The notes under the pieces were generated by a model. That model was not told the origin of the DNA, did not search any database, and worked only from the letters and a program-made list of their open reading frames with translations. Position numbers and translations under genes: made by a program. From Chondrus crispus (lineage: Eukaryota; Rhodophyta; Florideophyceae; Gigartinales; Gigartinaceae): a stretch of 64,000 nucleotides of DNA. Below, piece by piece: positions 19,161 to 29,650 of this stretch (its first letter is position 1; the number at the start of each line of letters is the position of its first letter). Where the stretch lies: assembly GCF_000350225.1 (NCBI RefSeq), contig NW_005178937.1, positions 62,001 to 126,000 of the forward strand, read 5' to 3'.

Positions 19161-20097
19161 TGTAGTGCAATACGCACCTGAAAAGGGGGGTGAAAAGAGA
19201 TGAAAATGATGGGGTATGACAAGCAAAAGTGGAAATCATTTCACTTTATTCTTTTAATTATTAATTTTAATTAGCCGCATATTAGTTATTTAACATTAGA
19301 TTAGATCTAGGATCTAGCGCCGAGAGCTACTGTAGTGGCTCCGGCGGGGCGATATATACCTTAGCCCTCTGACGACCAAGTCAGTAAAGGTAACCCGAGT
19401 TGCCGGAGTTGAATGTCGCCTTGGTCGAAGTCCGTCTCTATCAAGACGCTCCCTTTTACCTAAGCCTACGGCATCCTCTATCGCTTGGGGTCCCCTTTTT
19501 CCTTATCAATTTTCCTTTATTTCCCTATCCTAATTTCCCTTAATCTTGAGTTGGTCCCACCTTGTAGGATTGCGATCCGCAACGTGACGTCATTTGCCAT
19601 CGGGCTTTTGTGTTGGTGCACCAGTGGTGCTTTTCTCAGTGTTGGTTCCATCGGAATCTGGTTGCGACCGATCCGTTGTTGGTACTTTGCCATCGGGCAG
19701 TACGACGGTGTAGCGCTGCTACGTTTTCTTCTTTCCCGACGGGCTACGTTGCGACGTCCCCGTCGAAGACCTTATCAAGGGTATAAGGTGTACAAGGCGC
19801 TCTTCGAGCATTGGCTTTACGACCCGTCGGACCAGGTTTACCTAAACACCCCTCCGAACTCGTCGAGCAGTCGCCTTTACAAGTCTCTACCACCATTTAG
19901 CGATCCCGAGCTGGGCCCTTCTCTTTGCCCCCCCTATCAGGGATCCGAGCTACTGCGGGCCGCAAACCCGCTTAAAGAGGACAGGGAGCTTCGAACACTC
20001 CGTAGCGCTGTGCCGTTGGCAGTTGTTGTTTTTGTTGCTGTTGTTTGTGTTGGACCGTCGGACTTTGGTCTCTGCCTAACAGGGGCATTGCACTACA
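19161..20097 (+). repeat. Gypsy-B 3' LTR
   Basis: A 937-bp LTR bounded by TGTAGTGCAAT and its exact inverse ATTGCACTACA. It contains a TATA-like GATATATACC at 19351-19360, followed by a block closely shared with 58136-59178. Confidence 0.9.
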
Positions 20098-20429
20098 CAG
20101 ATCTAGTTTCACGGAACAGCATGACGCGCCCAGAGGCGTTATGTGCACCTCATTCTCCGCGGAACTCAGAGCCACAATCGGTGTATTTTCAGGTTGTGCG
20201 AAATCCGACCATCGTGTACCAAGGAATATGAAATGCTCTCTCGCGGTATGGAAGACAAGATAACGCTCTACTTTGCGAACTACGAAGAATGGTCACGACA
20301 CTTACTCGTGATCCTAGATGTTATCTTGACATCGTATGGATCAGCTCCTACTGCCAGCTGCAAGAAAACGAACAAGCTGAAAAGTAAGCGAAGCTGGCGT
20401 TGACATTGTCACTGTGAGAAAACGTTACA

Positions 20430-20720
20430 GTCGCAGTCGAATTTCACGACGCCAAAGCGGCAATTCGCCGCGCAAGGAGGAGTGCCGCCAACCATGTTGA
20501 CGAGCTCCCCGACAAAATGCAAGGTAACTGGACGCGAAGAAAAGCCCGCGTCATTCTACACCACGTGTACACCGGATGTTGTGCCCTACGTCAACCTTTG
20601 AGGGCATTCTTAAGCTAAGAGACAGAACCTGCCGGATGTGTGACGCAGAAGACACAGTCTCTCATATTTCACGTGCCCTGCTCGCTCAACACGGAGGAGA
20701 GCTCACTTTACAGGCAGATA
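20430..20720 (+). mobile_element. LINE (non-LTR retrotransposon) C-terminal scrap
   Basis: Decayed plus-strand coding sequence. One frame reads ANHVDELPDKMQGNW and then RKARVILHHVYTGCC. After a frame change it continues with LRDRTCRMCDAEDTVSH, which resembles the cysteine/histidine motif at the C-terminus of many LINE polyproteins. There is no reverse transcriptase core, and at least one frameshift. It sits just outside the Gypsy-B LTR, so the LTR element may have inserted beside or into it. Confidence 0.5.
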
Positions 20721-21320
20721 AAATGTAGAGCTTGAATACTTCGAAAAGCGCTTCAGAATCTGGGGTATTTAGTTAGGGAAGGAGAGCCCGAACTAAAAAG
20801 GCTTTCCTGGTTAGATAGCAATTAACTGTAGCCTCTCACAAAAAAGAACGCAATGGCTGATGATTGGATATGTCTTAGCATTATATCCACATTTATTAGA
20901 GGAGTTTAAGCGTTTGCGATAGGTTGTTGTCAAGTTTTCTACTTCCGTGTTACAATCTTTCGCCAGATATTGGTATGGGGCGGAGGGGTTGGAAAGAAAC
21001 AAGTTCCTTCGTCACGGAAAGGTTACAGTAGATGGTATGCGGTACTAATGCACAGTGGATAAGCTCTAATATGGTGGTTAAAGTTAGCTTAACATTCCTG
21101 TACATGTGTACAATACCTTGTTTCCAACCACCACAGATAATGTGAGGCTAAAGTTGGGGAGATGGGGGCCGTCGGGGACGGGGGGAAGGTGCCGAAAAAC
21201 AGAAGACGCAAAAGTACCGTCCTCCACAAGGCGCCGTTGAAGGCTGTTTTCACATTATTTTGTGCGGTGTATCTAAGCCACTATGGAATGCCCGTGAGAA
21301 ACCTAAAAATCGGTTCCCCC
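20721..21320. other. No gene seen
   Basis: AT-rich then G-rich sequence without a convincing frame or repeat. Confidence 0.4.
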
Positions 21321-22111
21321 TGAGCTCACATCAGCAAAGAGCAGATGGCAGCAGCTCTGGGACTCAGCCCGAAAGCAGCCCTGAACAAAGCATTTAAGCA
21401 AGGCAATCGAAGACTGGCGGAGAGTCGGGCGTCTTTTCGCGTCGGATATGGCCTGCATAGTCCAGAGGATTGGTTCTTCCGAGCTTGCGTCTTGCTGTAA
21501 AGAGGAGTGCCCTTTGTTTCGGACAGATTGTAAAATAAGATTAAAAACATCTCCATCAGGTCAGATTGGGATTTTGCACCGCCAAAAGAAAGCTCTCCTT
21601 CTGGTCCACAAGCCTCATCAGCCAGCAAAATACGTGGCGCCGGCGGAAAGTACGGGAAACCCGTGCAAAGTCGAGTCCGCCACCACAACTGACGGCGTGC
21701 AAACGGAACGAGATGATCAGACCCACACGGTCCATCTCTGAGAAATCACAGTTTTATTTGAGGTTTTTGGAAAGTCACGTCACTGATGCAACCACATCCT
21801 CAGGCCCTTCTGCGACGCTTTACACTGCGCCATGGCACGCTGCATGTTCATGGACCGAGATCTTCCCTTCAACATGGACACCAATACACCAGCTTGCGCC
21901 GCACGCCCGCTCCACAAGTAGGCGTAGAACTCCTCTCCTTCCAGCACATGCCTTTTACCGCGGGCAGCAGCCTTTTATGCTATTGCAGCAGCCTTCAGTT
22001 TGCACTGTAGACGTTTGGCGGCATCTGATTTCATCTTCCCCCTCGTCAAGTACAGAGCCCTTTCTGATGTTAAAACAGCCCCTTTAGAGGTGTCCATAAA
22101 TTCACAGTCTG

Positions 22112-23620
22112 TTATTGTAGCGTCCTCAACCAACACCGCGTGGCACTTTCTGTGCGCTTTAATTCCAGCAAGTGTTCCAACTCCGAAACTGACACCATCG
22201 TGTCTGCGTCATTTGAGCTTTGAGGGCGGGGCATTCCATGCAGCTGGCTTGCGTCAAACGGCCAAATTCCAGCCCTTCGAAGGCCCGTTGTGATGTTGTG
22301 AGCGGTAAAGGCCTTATTAAAAGCATTTGTCAACATACTTCAAAACGAGAAGGCGTCCCAATCGTTCGAGTACGATTTAGAAACAGACAGGTTCACTGCT
22401 TCATTCAATGCATTTTTAATGACAAAAGCACATTGACTTCTAGCGGTTGTGTTTTGCCAGAAGTGTGCGCGGGGAGGGCAGTCACAATCACCCCATGTGC
22501 ATTGAGCATCTGTAGCGTTCTAATCGACATGTGGCATCGATATTCATCTAAAATTAGTAGAACTTTTCGATTGTGGGAAGTTAGGTTCGCCACATGCTTG
22601 ACGAAATGGGTACACCGAACATAAAACTTATCACTGTCAACCCCTCCTCCTTCTGCGGGCATTCCGAAAACGGAATGCCTTGGCAAGTAGTCAGAGAATG
22701 ACTCCGTAACCCTTTGTCCATTACGTTCCACAACACGGTAAGGCAATCTTACACCTTTGAAAGCAAAGAGTGGCGGGGCAACATGACTTGAGGCAGAAAG
22801 CGCCGGGAAAATTCTGACATGATTTTGGTTAAGAAAATTGCTCATTTTGGCATCCGCCGTGCTGTTTCGGGTGACGTAACCACGGCTGCTGCCATTGCCA
22901 GTCACATCTCGTTGCGGCGTGGCTCGGGTCTCGTCGCAATTCCATATGCGATTGACGTCAATATGGTGCTCGATGATAGTTTTTTCGAGGGTACTGAAAT
23001 AATGCGTGAGTACAGCAGCATTGCAGGCTCGAAACAGAATGCTTTCCTGTCGGGGAGGTTTGACAAACCTTATCTCGTCGCGGTGTCTTTTAGAGAAATT
23101 GCGCAAGAAACGGTCGCCCAGAGTGAGGTTTTAAACTTCAAAAGGCTCCGACGCACAGGGAGCATTTCGACAAGGTAATCGACACGGCCTCCATGAGCTG
23201 TACACGTAGAAGGGGGAGACCACGCTCTGCATATATGATCAATAGTGATACGATCATCTCCTCCTCCACATTCGTGAGGGTATCGTGGCGTGAGTGTGAA
23301 GCTCTCACAAGCTGGGTTTTGGGATTTGCGGCTTGGATGCAGCTGCATATTTTGGACTTGGGAATGTTTGTGATGGAAGATGCGTGGAGATAGGTACTTC
23401 CATTGCGCACAAGACTTATTGCAGCTTCGATGCGCTATTCACGTTTGTTTGAGGCCATGGCTCTCTCGGAGGTATTCGGTGGGAGCACGTGGTAGACAGG
23501 GAATACGCCGTGCAGCTGCTCAGTTTGGTGTTTCAAGGGATTGCTTCGCAATGAGCGGGAAAAGAAGGAGCTTGCAATTTGAACTGACCGCCCACCATGT
23601 CGTAACTTGTCCTGCAATCC
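22112..23620 (-). pseudogene. Pogo/Tigger-type transposase, decayed
   Basis: Minus-strand pieces in the right order for a pogo-superfamily transposase. A helix-turn-helix of CENP-B type lies around 23140-23410 (LTNVEEEMIVSLLIIYAERG). The DDE core lies at 22405-23106, with Asp in IWNCDET and Asp in LLILDEYRCHMS followed by the typical LPAHTSGKTQPLEV. The C-terminal signature NITTGLRRAGIWPFD lies near 22280. The pieces are in different frames, so there are at least two frameshifts, one just after SLK near 22410. Terminal repeats were not found. It is probably an old, dead DNA transposon. Confidence 0.8.
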
Positions 23621-23799
23621 GATTCGGCAGGCTGGTTTTTAATGTTACCTGTTGGTTTTGGCCGTATTTGATGTGGGACTGGAGGCGTTGGAGCCCAGAC
23701 TGACCAATGGCCGGCATGTTTACGTATCTTCCAATTTTTTTGCATGTCCGAACTTTTTTTCACTGTTCAAAATTTTGGGCACGCCCCCTTTACTGCTCG

Positions 23800-23937
23800 T
23801 GTGTGAACTGGAGACCGATGAATCTTCGTTTAATCGTCGTCGCTCGTGGGTTAAGTCTGTCTTGTGCGGTACAAAATGTTCTGTGCGGTCAGACACTACA
23901 AAATGGCTATTTGCGAATGTGATTGTGCGATCAAACA
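23800..23937 (-). repeat. Copia-2 3' LTR (long form)
   Basis: A 138-bp LTR. The 96 bp at 23800-23895 match the 5' LTR, and 42 extra bp on the U3 side end in a second copy of the terminal motif. Confidence 0.8.
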
Positions 23938-25314
23938 GTCCCCGGGTTCGCCAATAGGAGTTTTGGGGCGGAGATGCTTGGGTTACATAGGGGCTACTGT
24001 GTGCGATGTGGTCCGAGTGGTTGGTGAAGTAGTCGGAGAGGTTTTTGTTGGAAGGGATATGTTTGATGTTGACGGTTCCTCTTTGGATGTGGTTGGGGAT
24101 GAGGTGGTGTTTGACGTCAATGAATTTTTCGGCGTTTAGTGGGCGCCGAGTTTTGTCTATATCTCCCTCTCTCCGAATCTCGTTCTCTCTTGTCGTTGTT
24201 TGTCTTGTGAGCATGCCGGACATGATAGGCGAATTTTTGTGGTTGCCAGTGATGCTGGAGGGCCGTGTACTGTTTTAGTTTTCGCGATATTTGGTATGGT
24301 GCGGAGGGGGGCGTGGTTGAGTTTGAGGTGCCAATGATGTACGATTTTGTCGTATTGTAGTCTTGTCCGCCATGTGCGTGGTTACTTGGTTGGGGTCGTA
24401 GTGCTTACCAGTTGTCATACGGTCGCCTCATGCACCGCATCTTGCTTTACGATCAGTGACAGCTCCCGTGTGGTCCCGTATGCAGCGGACCGTCATGGTG
24501 AGAGGTATTAATTTTTTCGTGCTTTGGGATCGTGCTGTCTGGAATCCATTTGATGTTTTTTGTGTTATCTAGTTTGTCTAGTTCGGCGTCGTGCGCTCGC
24601 GCCCATTCGTGCGCGTCGGGGTAGTTGCGAGCTTCTTGTCTGGTGCGGGGGTCTGGCGTTGGTATCTGAAGAGTGGGGTAGGAGGAAGAGGGAGGGGTGG
24701 CGCGAAGAACGGCAGTGGTGGCGATGGCTGGGTCATGTGACTTGGTGTATGGGCGGAAGTCCTGCGTGCGGACTGTGTGTTACTGGTTCGTATGGGTATC
24801 TTGAATGGTGATCGAGCAGGGGTTGTTGGCGTACATATAGCGTACCGGTCGGCTGCGTGATGAAAGTTTCTTCTTGTGTGCATAGATTGGCACGGTCCCG
24901 AGATGGCCCAAGATGAGGAGTTGTTTGGGTTTCGCCGGTTAGTTGTGTCACAGTGTGTATGGCGCTTGGTTTGTTACGCTGTGAGGGAAGATGTTGTACT
25001 TGTAGGCAGCGTCTCGTATCGCGCCTTCCCTGTATGTTGCAGGTAGGTTTGCGTGATGTAAGTTTGCTCTTGCTGCAACCATGAGGGTTTGATAAATTCT
25101 CTCGGAGATGGAGTTTTCTTGAGGCTCGTGAGGTGTGTTGTGTTCGTACTGTATCCCTAGAGCAGTGTTGGTTTGGAGCGCGTGATTGGATTTGAATTTT
25201 CGGGCGTTGTCGGTGCGGTATATTTTGGGGAGACGATGGCGGTGTTTGCGTTGAGCAAGAATTGAGGCATGATGATGCAGACTTCGTTCCGCGATTTGAG
25301 GAAGTATGTGGTAT

Positions 25315-25797
25315 AACTACCTTTGTCCTGACCACTCGGAAACGAGGGGGGTTATAGGCAAGGGAGCGCGCGCCGCTGGGTTACCCACGCGCAGACGCAA
25401 ACCGTGCGGATGGACTCGAAAAGAGGGAAGCCTCACGTGGTGAGTGACGCTCAGCCGGACGGTGGTGTTATAACCGGATGGCCGGTCACGGGTTAAAAGC
25501 CTGAGACTAAAAGGGAAACCGGAACGGGATAGAACTTAGCCGTAAAGGGAAGGGAGACGAGTCTGCCTCTAATTTACTGGAACAAGGCAGGTGCCCCCGG
25601 TCTTAACCCCTAAGTGGGACGCCAGGACATCTGTCTCGCTACAGTAGCTGTTACTCACTGTATACCAGCCACTGTACTAAATTGGCTAATTTGTGCAATT
25701 ACTAATTACTTACCGTTCGAATCCTACACGTGTAGCTGGCCGGGTACTACTGTACTCCGCACCGGCCGTCAGTTGTAAATGTAACTCCTTACGGTTC
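25315..25797. mobile_element. 483-bp non-coding insertion in Copia-2
   Basis: Comparison with the related Copia at 49423 shows that the integrase region is interrupted here. TAT is present on both sides (25312-25314 and 25798-25800). The insert is GC-rich on the left and AT-rich on the right, with no coding frame and no clear terminal repeats. A solo LTR or a non-autonomous DNA element is possible. Confidence 0.5.
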
Positions 25798-26288
25798 TAT
25801 GACGTACTTTGAGGCAGCGTCGATGTACGTGAGGAATTGTAGATTGCCGTGCGTGGATCGGGGGTGGATCGGTCCGCATGTGTCTGAAATGGGATATCCA
25901 CCGGCGGCATAGTGGTGCGGCGCGGGTGTGTGGCGTGCTGGTCGTTGTTTGTGGTTCTGGGTGATACGACGGCGGTCACCTTAAGGGGGTGGCCCTTATT
26001 CGTCCGTATCGTCGTAGTGATCTTTGAGAAGATCGTGGCTGGGCCTGTGGTTTAGCATGTCGGTGTGTCCTGAGTCTGTGTTCTGTGCGTACTCGATATG
26101 GCCTTGTGTCAGACGGGCTGTATGGAGTTGCTTGGGTCGTGATAATGGAGATGTGTACATGAGGTGATGGTTATGGTTTAGCCTGGGGCTCCTCCGCGGG
26201 GAAGGGATCGGGTTGTTCTTGTCGTTGTGGAAAGTTCTGTTGTTGATGTAGGGTGGTTGGGACGTCGTGTTATGCAGAGTAGCGAAAG

Positions 26289-26300
26289 GTGCCCATAACC
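26289..26300 (-). promoter_or_regulatory. Copia-2 primer binding site
   Basis: Minus-strand GGTTATGGGCAC directly after the LTR. It matches the complement of the initiator tRNA-Met anticodon arm (GGTTATGGGCCC) at 11 of 12 positions, as in Copia-1. Confidence 0.55.
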
Positions 26301-26396
26301 TGTGTGAATTGGGGACCGATGACTCCTCGTCTACCAGTCGTCGCTCGTGGGTTAAGTCTGTTCTGTGCCGGACAGGCTGTCCTGTGCGGTCAGACA
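26301..26396 (-). repeat. Copia-2 5' LTR (short form)
   Basis: A 96-bp LTR directly beside the GCTCG duplication. It lacks the extra U3 segment of its partner. Confidence 0.8.
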
Positions 26397-26657
26397 GCTC
26401 GAGCATCCTTTATCAGTATAGTGTTTACGCAAACCAATATGGTAAATTGATTTTTGTTTTTTTGGCAATGCCTGTCCACGTGGCAAGCCCATTTGCGAAA
26501 TTCGCAAATCAAGAGGGGCAAACAAATGTGAATTATGACGAGTTTGTGAAGTCGTTTCACGAACTGTATTGGCGGGAAACCGCATCTTGACTACTACGGC
26601 AAACGAATCGCAACAGCAAAAACGCAGCACACCCCACAACCCACCGCCACACCGATC

Positions 26658-27533
26658 ATGGCAAACGTTGTGGAAGAGCTGCACGTCGAAGAGGGCAGCC
26701 CAACTATCACGCAAGTGGCACCGGGATCCCAAACCGTAGTTTTGAGTGCCGCTCCTCGGTCAGCATCAAAACCAGGCCGCAAATCGAAGTTTACGAGCAA
26801 CGAAGACCTCATAATTGCTCAAGCGGTATACGCGGCTGAGGCGCACGTTGCACCCCATGGCGAGACGCTGGCACGTTTTGAAGCTTCTGCTGTTAAGGCA
26901 AACTCCAATCCCAACTTCGCGCACCAGTCAACAGGTAAACACATTCAAGATCGTTTCAAGAAACTGGTGGAGCAGTTTGTGAAGCGAGATGCAAAAGATA
27001 GGGTGCGTTCTGGTGTTGGAGGCGAGATAGGTGAGCTGGATGAGCTCCTTGCAGATATTGTCGAGGCGAAGAAAGATGTGGAAGCAAAGAAGAATGGGGA
27101 TATGAAAGAACGTATGGAAGAGGGGCAAAAAAAGGTTGCTGCGGGTCAACAGCTCGTCTTGAATGCGTTACGTGGGAAGCGTCGTCGTCGAGAGCGAGAG
27201 AGTTCTGGCGATGAAAGTCCGCCCAAAACACGCCGTGCAGCCGTAGGAGATGGAATGCAAGCAATCAGCGTGGCGCTTCACGAATCTGAAACTGCCCGGT
27301 TCGATCTAGAGCAACAGAAGCTTGCTTCTGCACGCGAAACTGCTGAGGGCGAAGCAACTCAGAGAGATGCAGACCGTCAAGAACGCGCAGAGGAGCGCGC
27401 GCAGCGTGCAAGCGAGCTAGCAGCGTACCGCGACTCCATGAGTAGCATGATGGAACAGAATGGCAAGCAGATGCAGTCCGTCGTTTCCCTAGTCACAACA
27501 CTGCTCTCGAAGCAAGGAGGCGTGAACCTGTAA
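26658..27533 (+). CDS. Harbinger Myb/SANT-like DNA-binding protein
   Basis: A 291-residue protein, the accessory protein PIF/Harbinger elements use with the transposase to reach DNA and the nucleus. Residues about 40-110 form a Myb/SANT-like region (FTSNEDLIIAQAVYAAEAHV … IQDRFKKLVEQF). Residues 170-195 hold a basic nuclear-localisation-like cluster (GKRRRRERE). Residues 205-275 are a highly charged, probably coiled-coil segment rich in Glu, Arg and Ala. The frame is complete, starting at an ATG 15 codons after the nearest upstream stop. It converges on the transposase gene with about 375 bp between the two stop codons. The family is inferred from layout and the SANT-like pattern. A host Myb-like gene beside a transposase is a weaker alternative. 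Confidence 0.8.
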   Translation: MANVVEELHVEEGSPTITQVAPGSQTVVLSAAPRSASKPGRKSKFTSNEDLIIAQAVYAAEAHVAPHGETLARFEASAVKANSNPNFAHQSTGKHIQDRFKKLVEQFVKRDAKDRVRSGVGGEIGELDELLADIVEAKKDVEAKKNGDMKERMEEGQKKVAAGQQLVLNALRGKRRRRERESSGDESPPKTRRAAVGDGMQAISVALHESETARFDLEQQKLASARETAEGEATQRDADRQERAEERAQRASELAAYRDSMSSMMEQNGKQMQSVVSLVTTLLSKQGGVNL

Positions 27534-27909
27534 TCCTATTAAAAATAAAAGGTTTGCTTGACATCATTGCGCGTCCACCCTTCCCTATGAATACCTCATT
27601 CTAATTTGCCGAGAGACTTATGTCTCTCAGACCAATTGGTTTGTGGAGCACAACTTCATCAAAAAGTCGCAGCATACGCGACGGCAGGAACATAGTGACA
27701 GAATGACAAGGCGCAGCAGTATTGTTTAGTCGCTGGCTGAAGATGATTTTCTGAAGCGCCGAGGTTGAGTGCTTTATACGTTTTTCGAAACACAAGGGAG
27801 TGTGTCACAAGGTCGAGGGACGGAATCCGGGCGAGACCTTAGGACGTGCGCTGGAAGGACATTGCGATTGGGTTATATGTGAGGAGTGGCCGGCGGACGG
27901 AAATCATTC

Positions 27910-29100
27910 TTATTCCCGGTGCACCATATACTCCTCCAGCGAAGGAGGTACGCACCTAAAGTACTGCGATATCGCATTCGCATGCACACAGTTCCGCGAG
28001 TTAGTAAGCAATACCGCTGCAATGTACAAGGTCCCTACTGCGCTTCCCTTCAATCGCAGCATCCGCTTAAAATCCACAAAAGTCCAGTACCGCTTCACTT
28101 CCAGAAAATACCACTCAATAGTCACCCGAGACCCTGCCAAAGCCGTATTGAATGCTCGCTGCTCAAAAGACAGGTTTGACCCGGAAAACGGGACAAACAG
28201 AAACGATCTAGAGCTGTAATCTGAGTCCCCGTAGCAGACGAATTGTTTTCCGTCCCATTCAAACGCCTCTTGAAGCGTAGAATCAAGCCCGCTTTGCATA
28301 TACATGGTCCAGTCATGTCTTCGCCCTTCGAATGGACCTGATAGATGCATAAAAAGGCCACACGGCGTTGTCATTGCTTGATATTTCACCGCATGTTTCC
28401 GCTTATGTCCATTGTAGCTCACGCGTTGGTCGATATCATGACCACCGGGCCTCGCAACAGCCAAGTTGGTTCCGTCGATAAAAGAAACAACGTTGTCCAG
28501 CGCATGACTATTGTCTAAAACGGCTATCGAATAGTCTTGATAGCGTTCTTTCCAAAAGGGCTTCTGTACGTTCCCCATAACAAGATCAACCGGCTTCTCC
28601 ACAAAACAAGATACACCCTCCCAAAACAGTTCCGACAGATGTGACGTGTGGAGAGCAAACAGGCTTTCTAAGTCTTTCCATCTGTTTGGAGAAGCCAAGC
28701 GACGCAAAATGATGCACGTAACCAGAAGCGGGCTCGCGGCGTAGCGATTACGTTTCGTGCCGTATCGCTCGGTTGGCGACTCTACGTACGCGACGATGCC
28801 AGAAATATCGGCACGTGTGAAGCGAAACATGGCGAGCAAACACTCGTTAGAAAGATGATCATATCTGTGGTCAACAAATGAGGTGAGCTGTATCTCCCTT
28901 GAGCGCTTAAGCTGCATGCAATGGTCTACACAGCTGCTGTGAATCTCGAGGAGCACACCAGCTAAAAGGCAGTTAGATGAGAGCGCTGATCCAGGATCCT
29001 CATTCCTTTTTTTGAAGATTTGAGGTAGCAAAGTAGTCCACCCCGCAATTCGTGAGCAAACCGCCTGCTTTGCGTGTTCTTTTTGTCGCCCGAGCACCAT
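27910..29100 (-). CDS. PIF/Harbinger transposase (DDE_4)
   Basis: An intact 396-residue transposase. The N-terminal 130 residues are helical and contain the helix-turn-helix-like region. The catalytic triad is clear: Asp209 in FIDGTNLAVARPGG, Asp292 in YGDSDYSS and Glu329 in RVTIEWYF, with 36 residues between the last two. The conserved YNGHKRKHAVKYQAM block after the first Asp and the GRRHDW motif (260-265) are hallmarks of the Harbinger family. Length is normal. The ATG at 29098-29100 is the first in the frame and leaves about 200 bp to the presumed right end. It should cut and paste the element together with the Myb-like protein. Confidence 0.93.
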   Translation of the reverse strand: MVLGRQKEHAKQAVCSRIAGWTTLLPQIFKKRNEDPGSALSSNCLLAGVLLEIHSSCVDHCMQLKRSREIQLTSFVDHRYDHLSNECLLAMFRFTRADISGIVAYVESPTERYGTKRNRYAASPLLVTCIILRRLASPNRWKDLESLFALHTSHLSELFWEGVSCFVEKPVDLVMGNVQKPFWKERYQDYSIAVLDNSHALDNVVSFIDGTNLAVARPGGHDIDQRVSYNGHKRKHAVKYQAMTTPCGLFMHLSGPFEGRRHDWTMYMQSGLDSTLQEAFEWDGKQFVCYGDSDYSSRSFLFVPFSGSNLSFEQRAFNTALAGSRVTIEWYFLEVKRYWTFVDFKRMLRLKGSAVGTLYIAAVLLTNSRNCVHANAISQYFRCVPPSLEEYMVHRE

Positions 29101-29315
29101 GGTGCGTGCCAGAGAGTCTCGAGATCGGCTCTTTGAGGACGCACAGAGCAGAGGGGTCTAAGTTATACTCCTACGTACGTATTCAAGTGAATTTTGCGTA
29201 AACAAATGTCTACACTTGCTCTTGTTCTAAAATTCGTCGTTTTCATAAGTCTCTATCATATCGCTATTTCTCACATTTATTTGTGAAACTCTTGTTGCGT
29301 AAACCTTAAAGTACC

Positions 29316-29650
29316 TTACTCCTTTTCAACGAAAATCTACATCCGTAACCTGCTCTCAAAACAACTTTTCGGTATGTGAAGGAATTTTAGTGCAAATGTA
29401 CATTTTACTGTAGTCGGGTATTTTATACGAACTTTAGGGAAGCGTTCGCAGACGGTCTGGGAAATCCGGGCCGGACGAGTGGACGCTTCTAGAAGGACTA
29501 GAGACAAAATAAAACCGTGGAAGGTGAGCAGGGTGTCGGGAGGAGGCGAAACTACTCCGGCGACCACCGGCGACACTGCATCCTTCCCCCGAAAGGAAAA
29601 ACGATCTACCGCCCCTTTTTACCCCAAAACAGGCAAATACTTTTCTGGTA
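29316..29650. other. 5' flank of the membrane-protein gene
   Basis: No frame of note. It probably holds the promoter and leader of the gene at 29651. I see no clear TATA box. Confidence 0.35.

Larger units (their letters stand above)
17090..20097 (+). mobile_element. 3' end of a Gypsy-B family element
   Basis: The LTR at 19161-20097 has the same start, end and promoter block as the 5' LTR of the plus-strand Gypsy at 58136, and the same orientation. A purine-rich AGAAGGGGG tract immediately precedes it, so this is a 3' LTR and the sequence to its left is the 3' internal region. No gag or pol is recognised here, so the element is a fragment. Its left limit is uncertain. The antisense frame at 17305-19035 lies inside it. 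Confidence 0.6.
23800..26396 (-). mobile_element. Short Copia relic (Copia-2)
   Basis: A minus-strand Copia fossil, well bounded by GCTCG target duplications at 23795-23799 and 26397-26401. The parts in minus order are: 5' LTR (26301-26396), primer site, integrase traces (about 25800-26000 and 24750-25300), reverse transcriptase traces (about 24300-24730), RNase H with KFIDVKHHLIPNH (about 24090), and 3' LTR (23800-23937). It is much shorter than a full element, heavily broken, and itself interrupted by a 483-bp insertion. It belongs to the same family as the element at 49423. Confidence 0.85.
26413..29315. mobile_element. PIF/Harbinger DNA transposon
   Basis: It encodes both proteins known for this superfamily, arranged tail to tail: the Myb-like protein on the plus strand and the transposase on the minus strand. 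The likely ends carry diverged inverted repeats around a common TTTACGCAA, with TTA on each side (26410-26412 and 29316-29318). TTA fits Harbinger's preferred 3-bp target. A second, perfect 12-bp match (TGTTTACGCAAA at 26422 and inverted at 29193-29204) leaves the exact right end open. Both frames are intact, so it may have been autonomous until recently. Confidence 0.75.

Noticed and set aside
25683-25724. tRNA or SINE promoter: A-box-like TGGCTAATTTG and B-box-like GTTCGAATCC
   Set aside because: The surrounding bases do not fold into tRNA stems and no SINE tail was found. It is recorded only as a coincidence of spacing.
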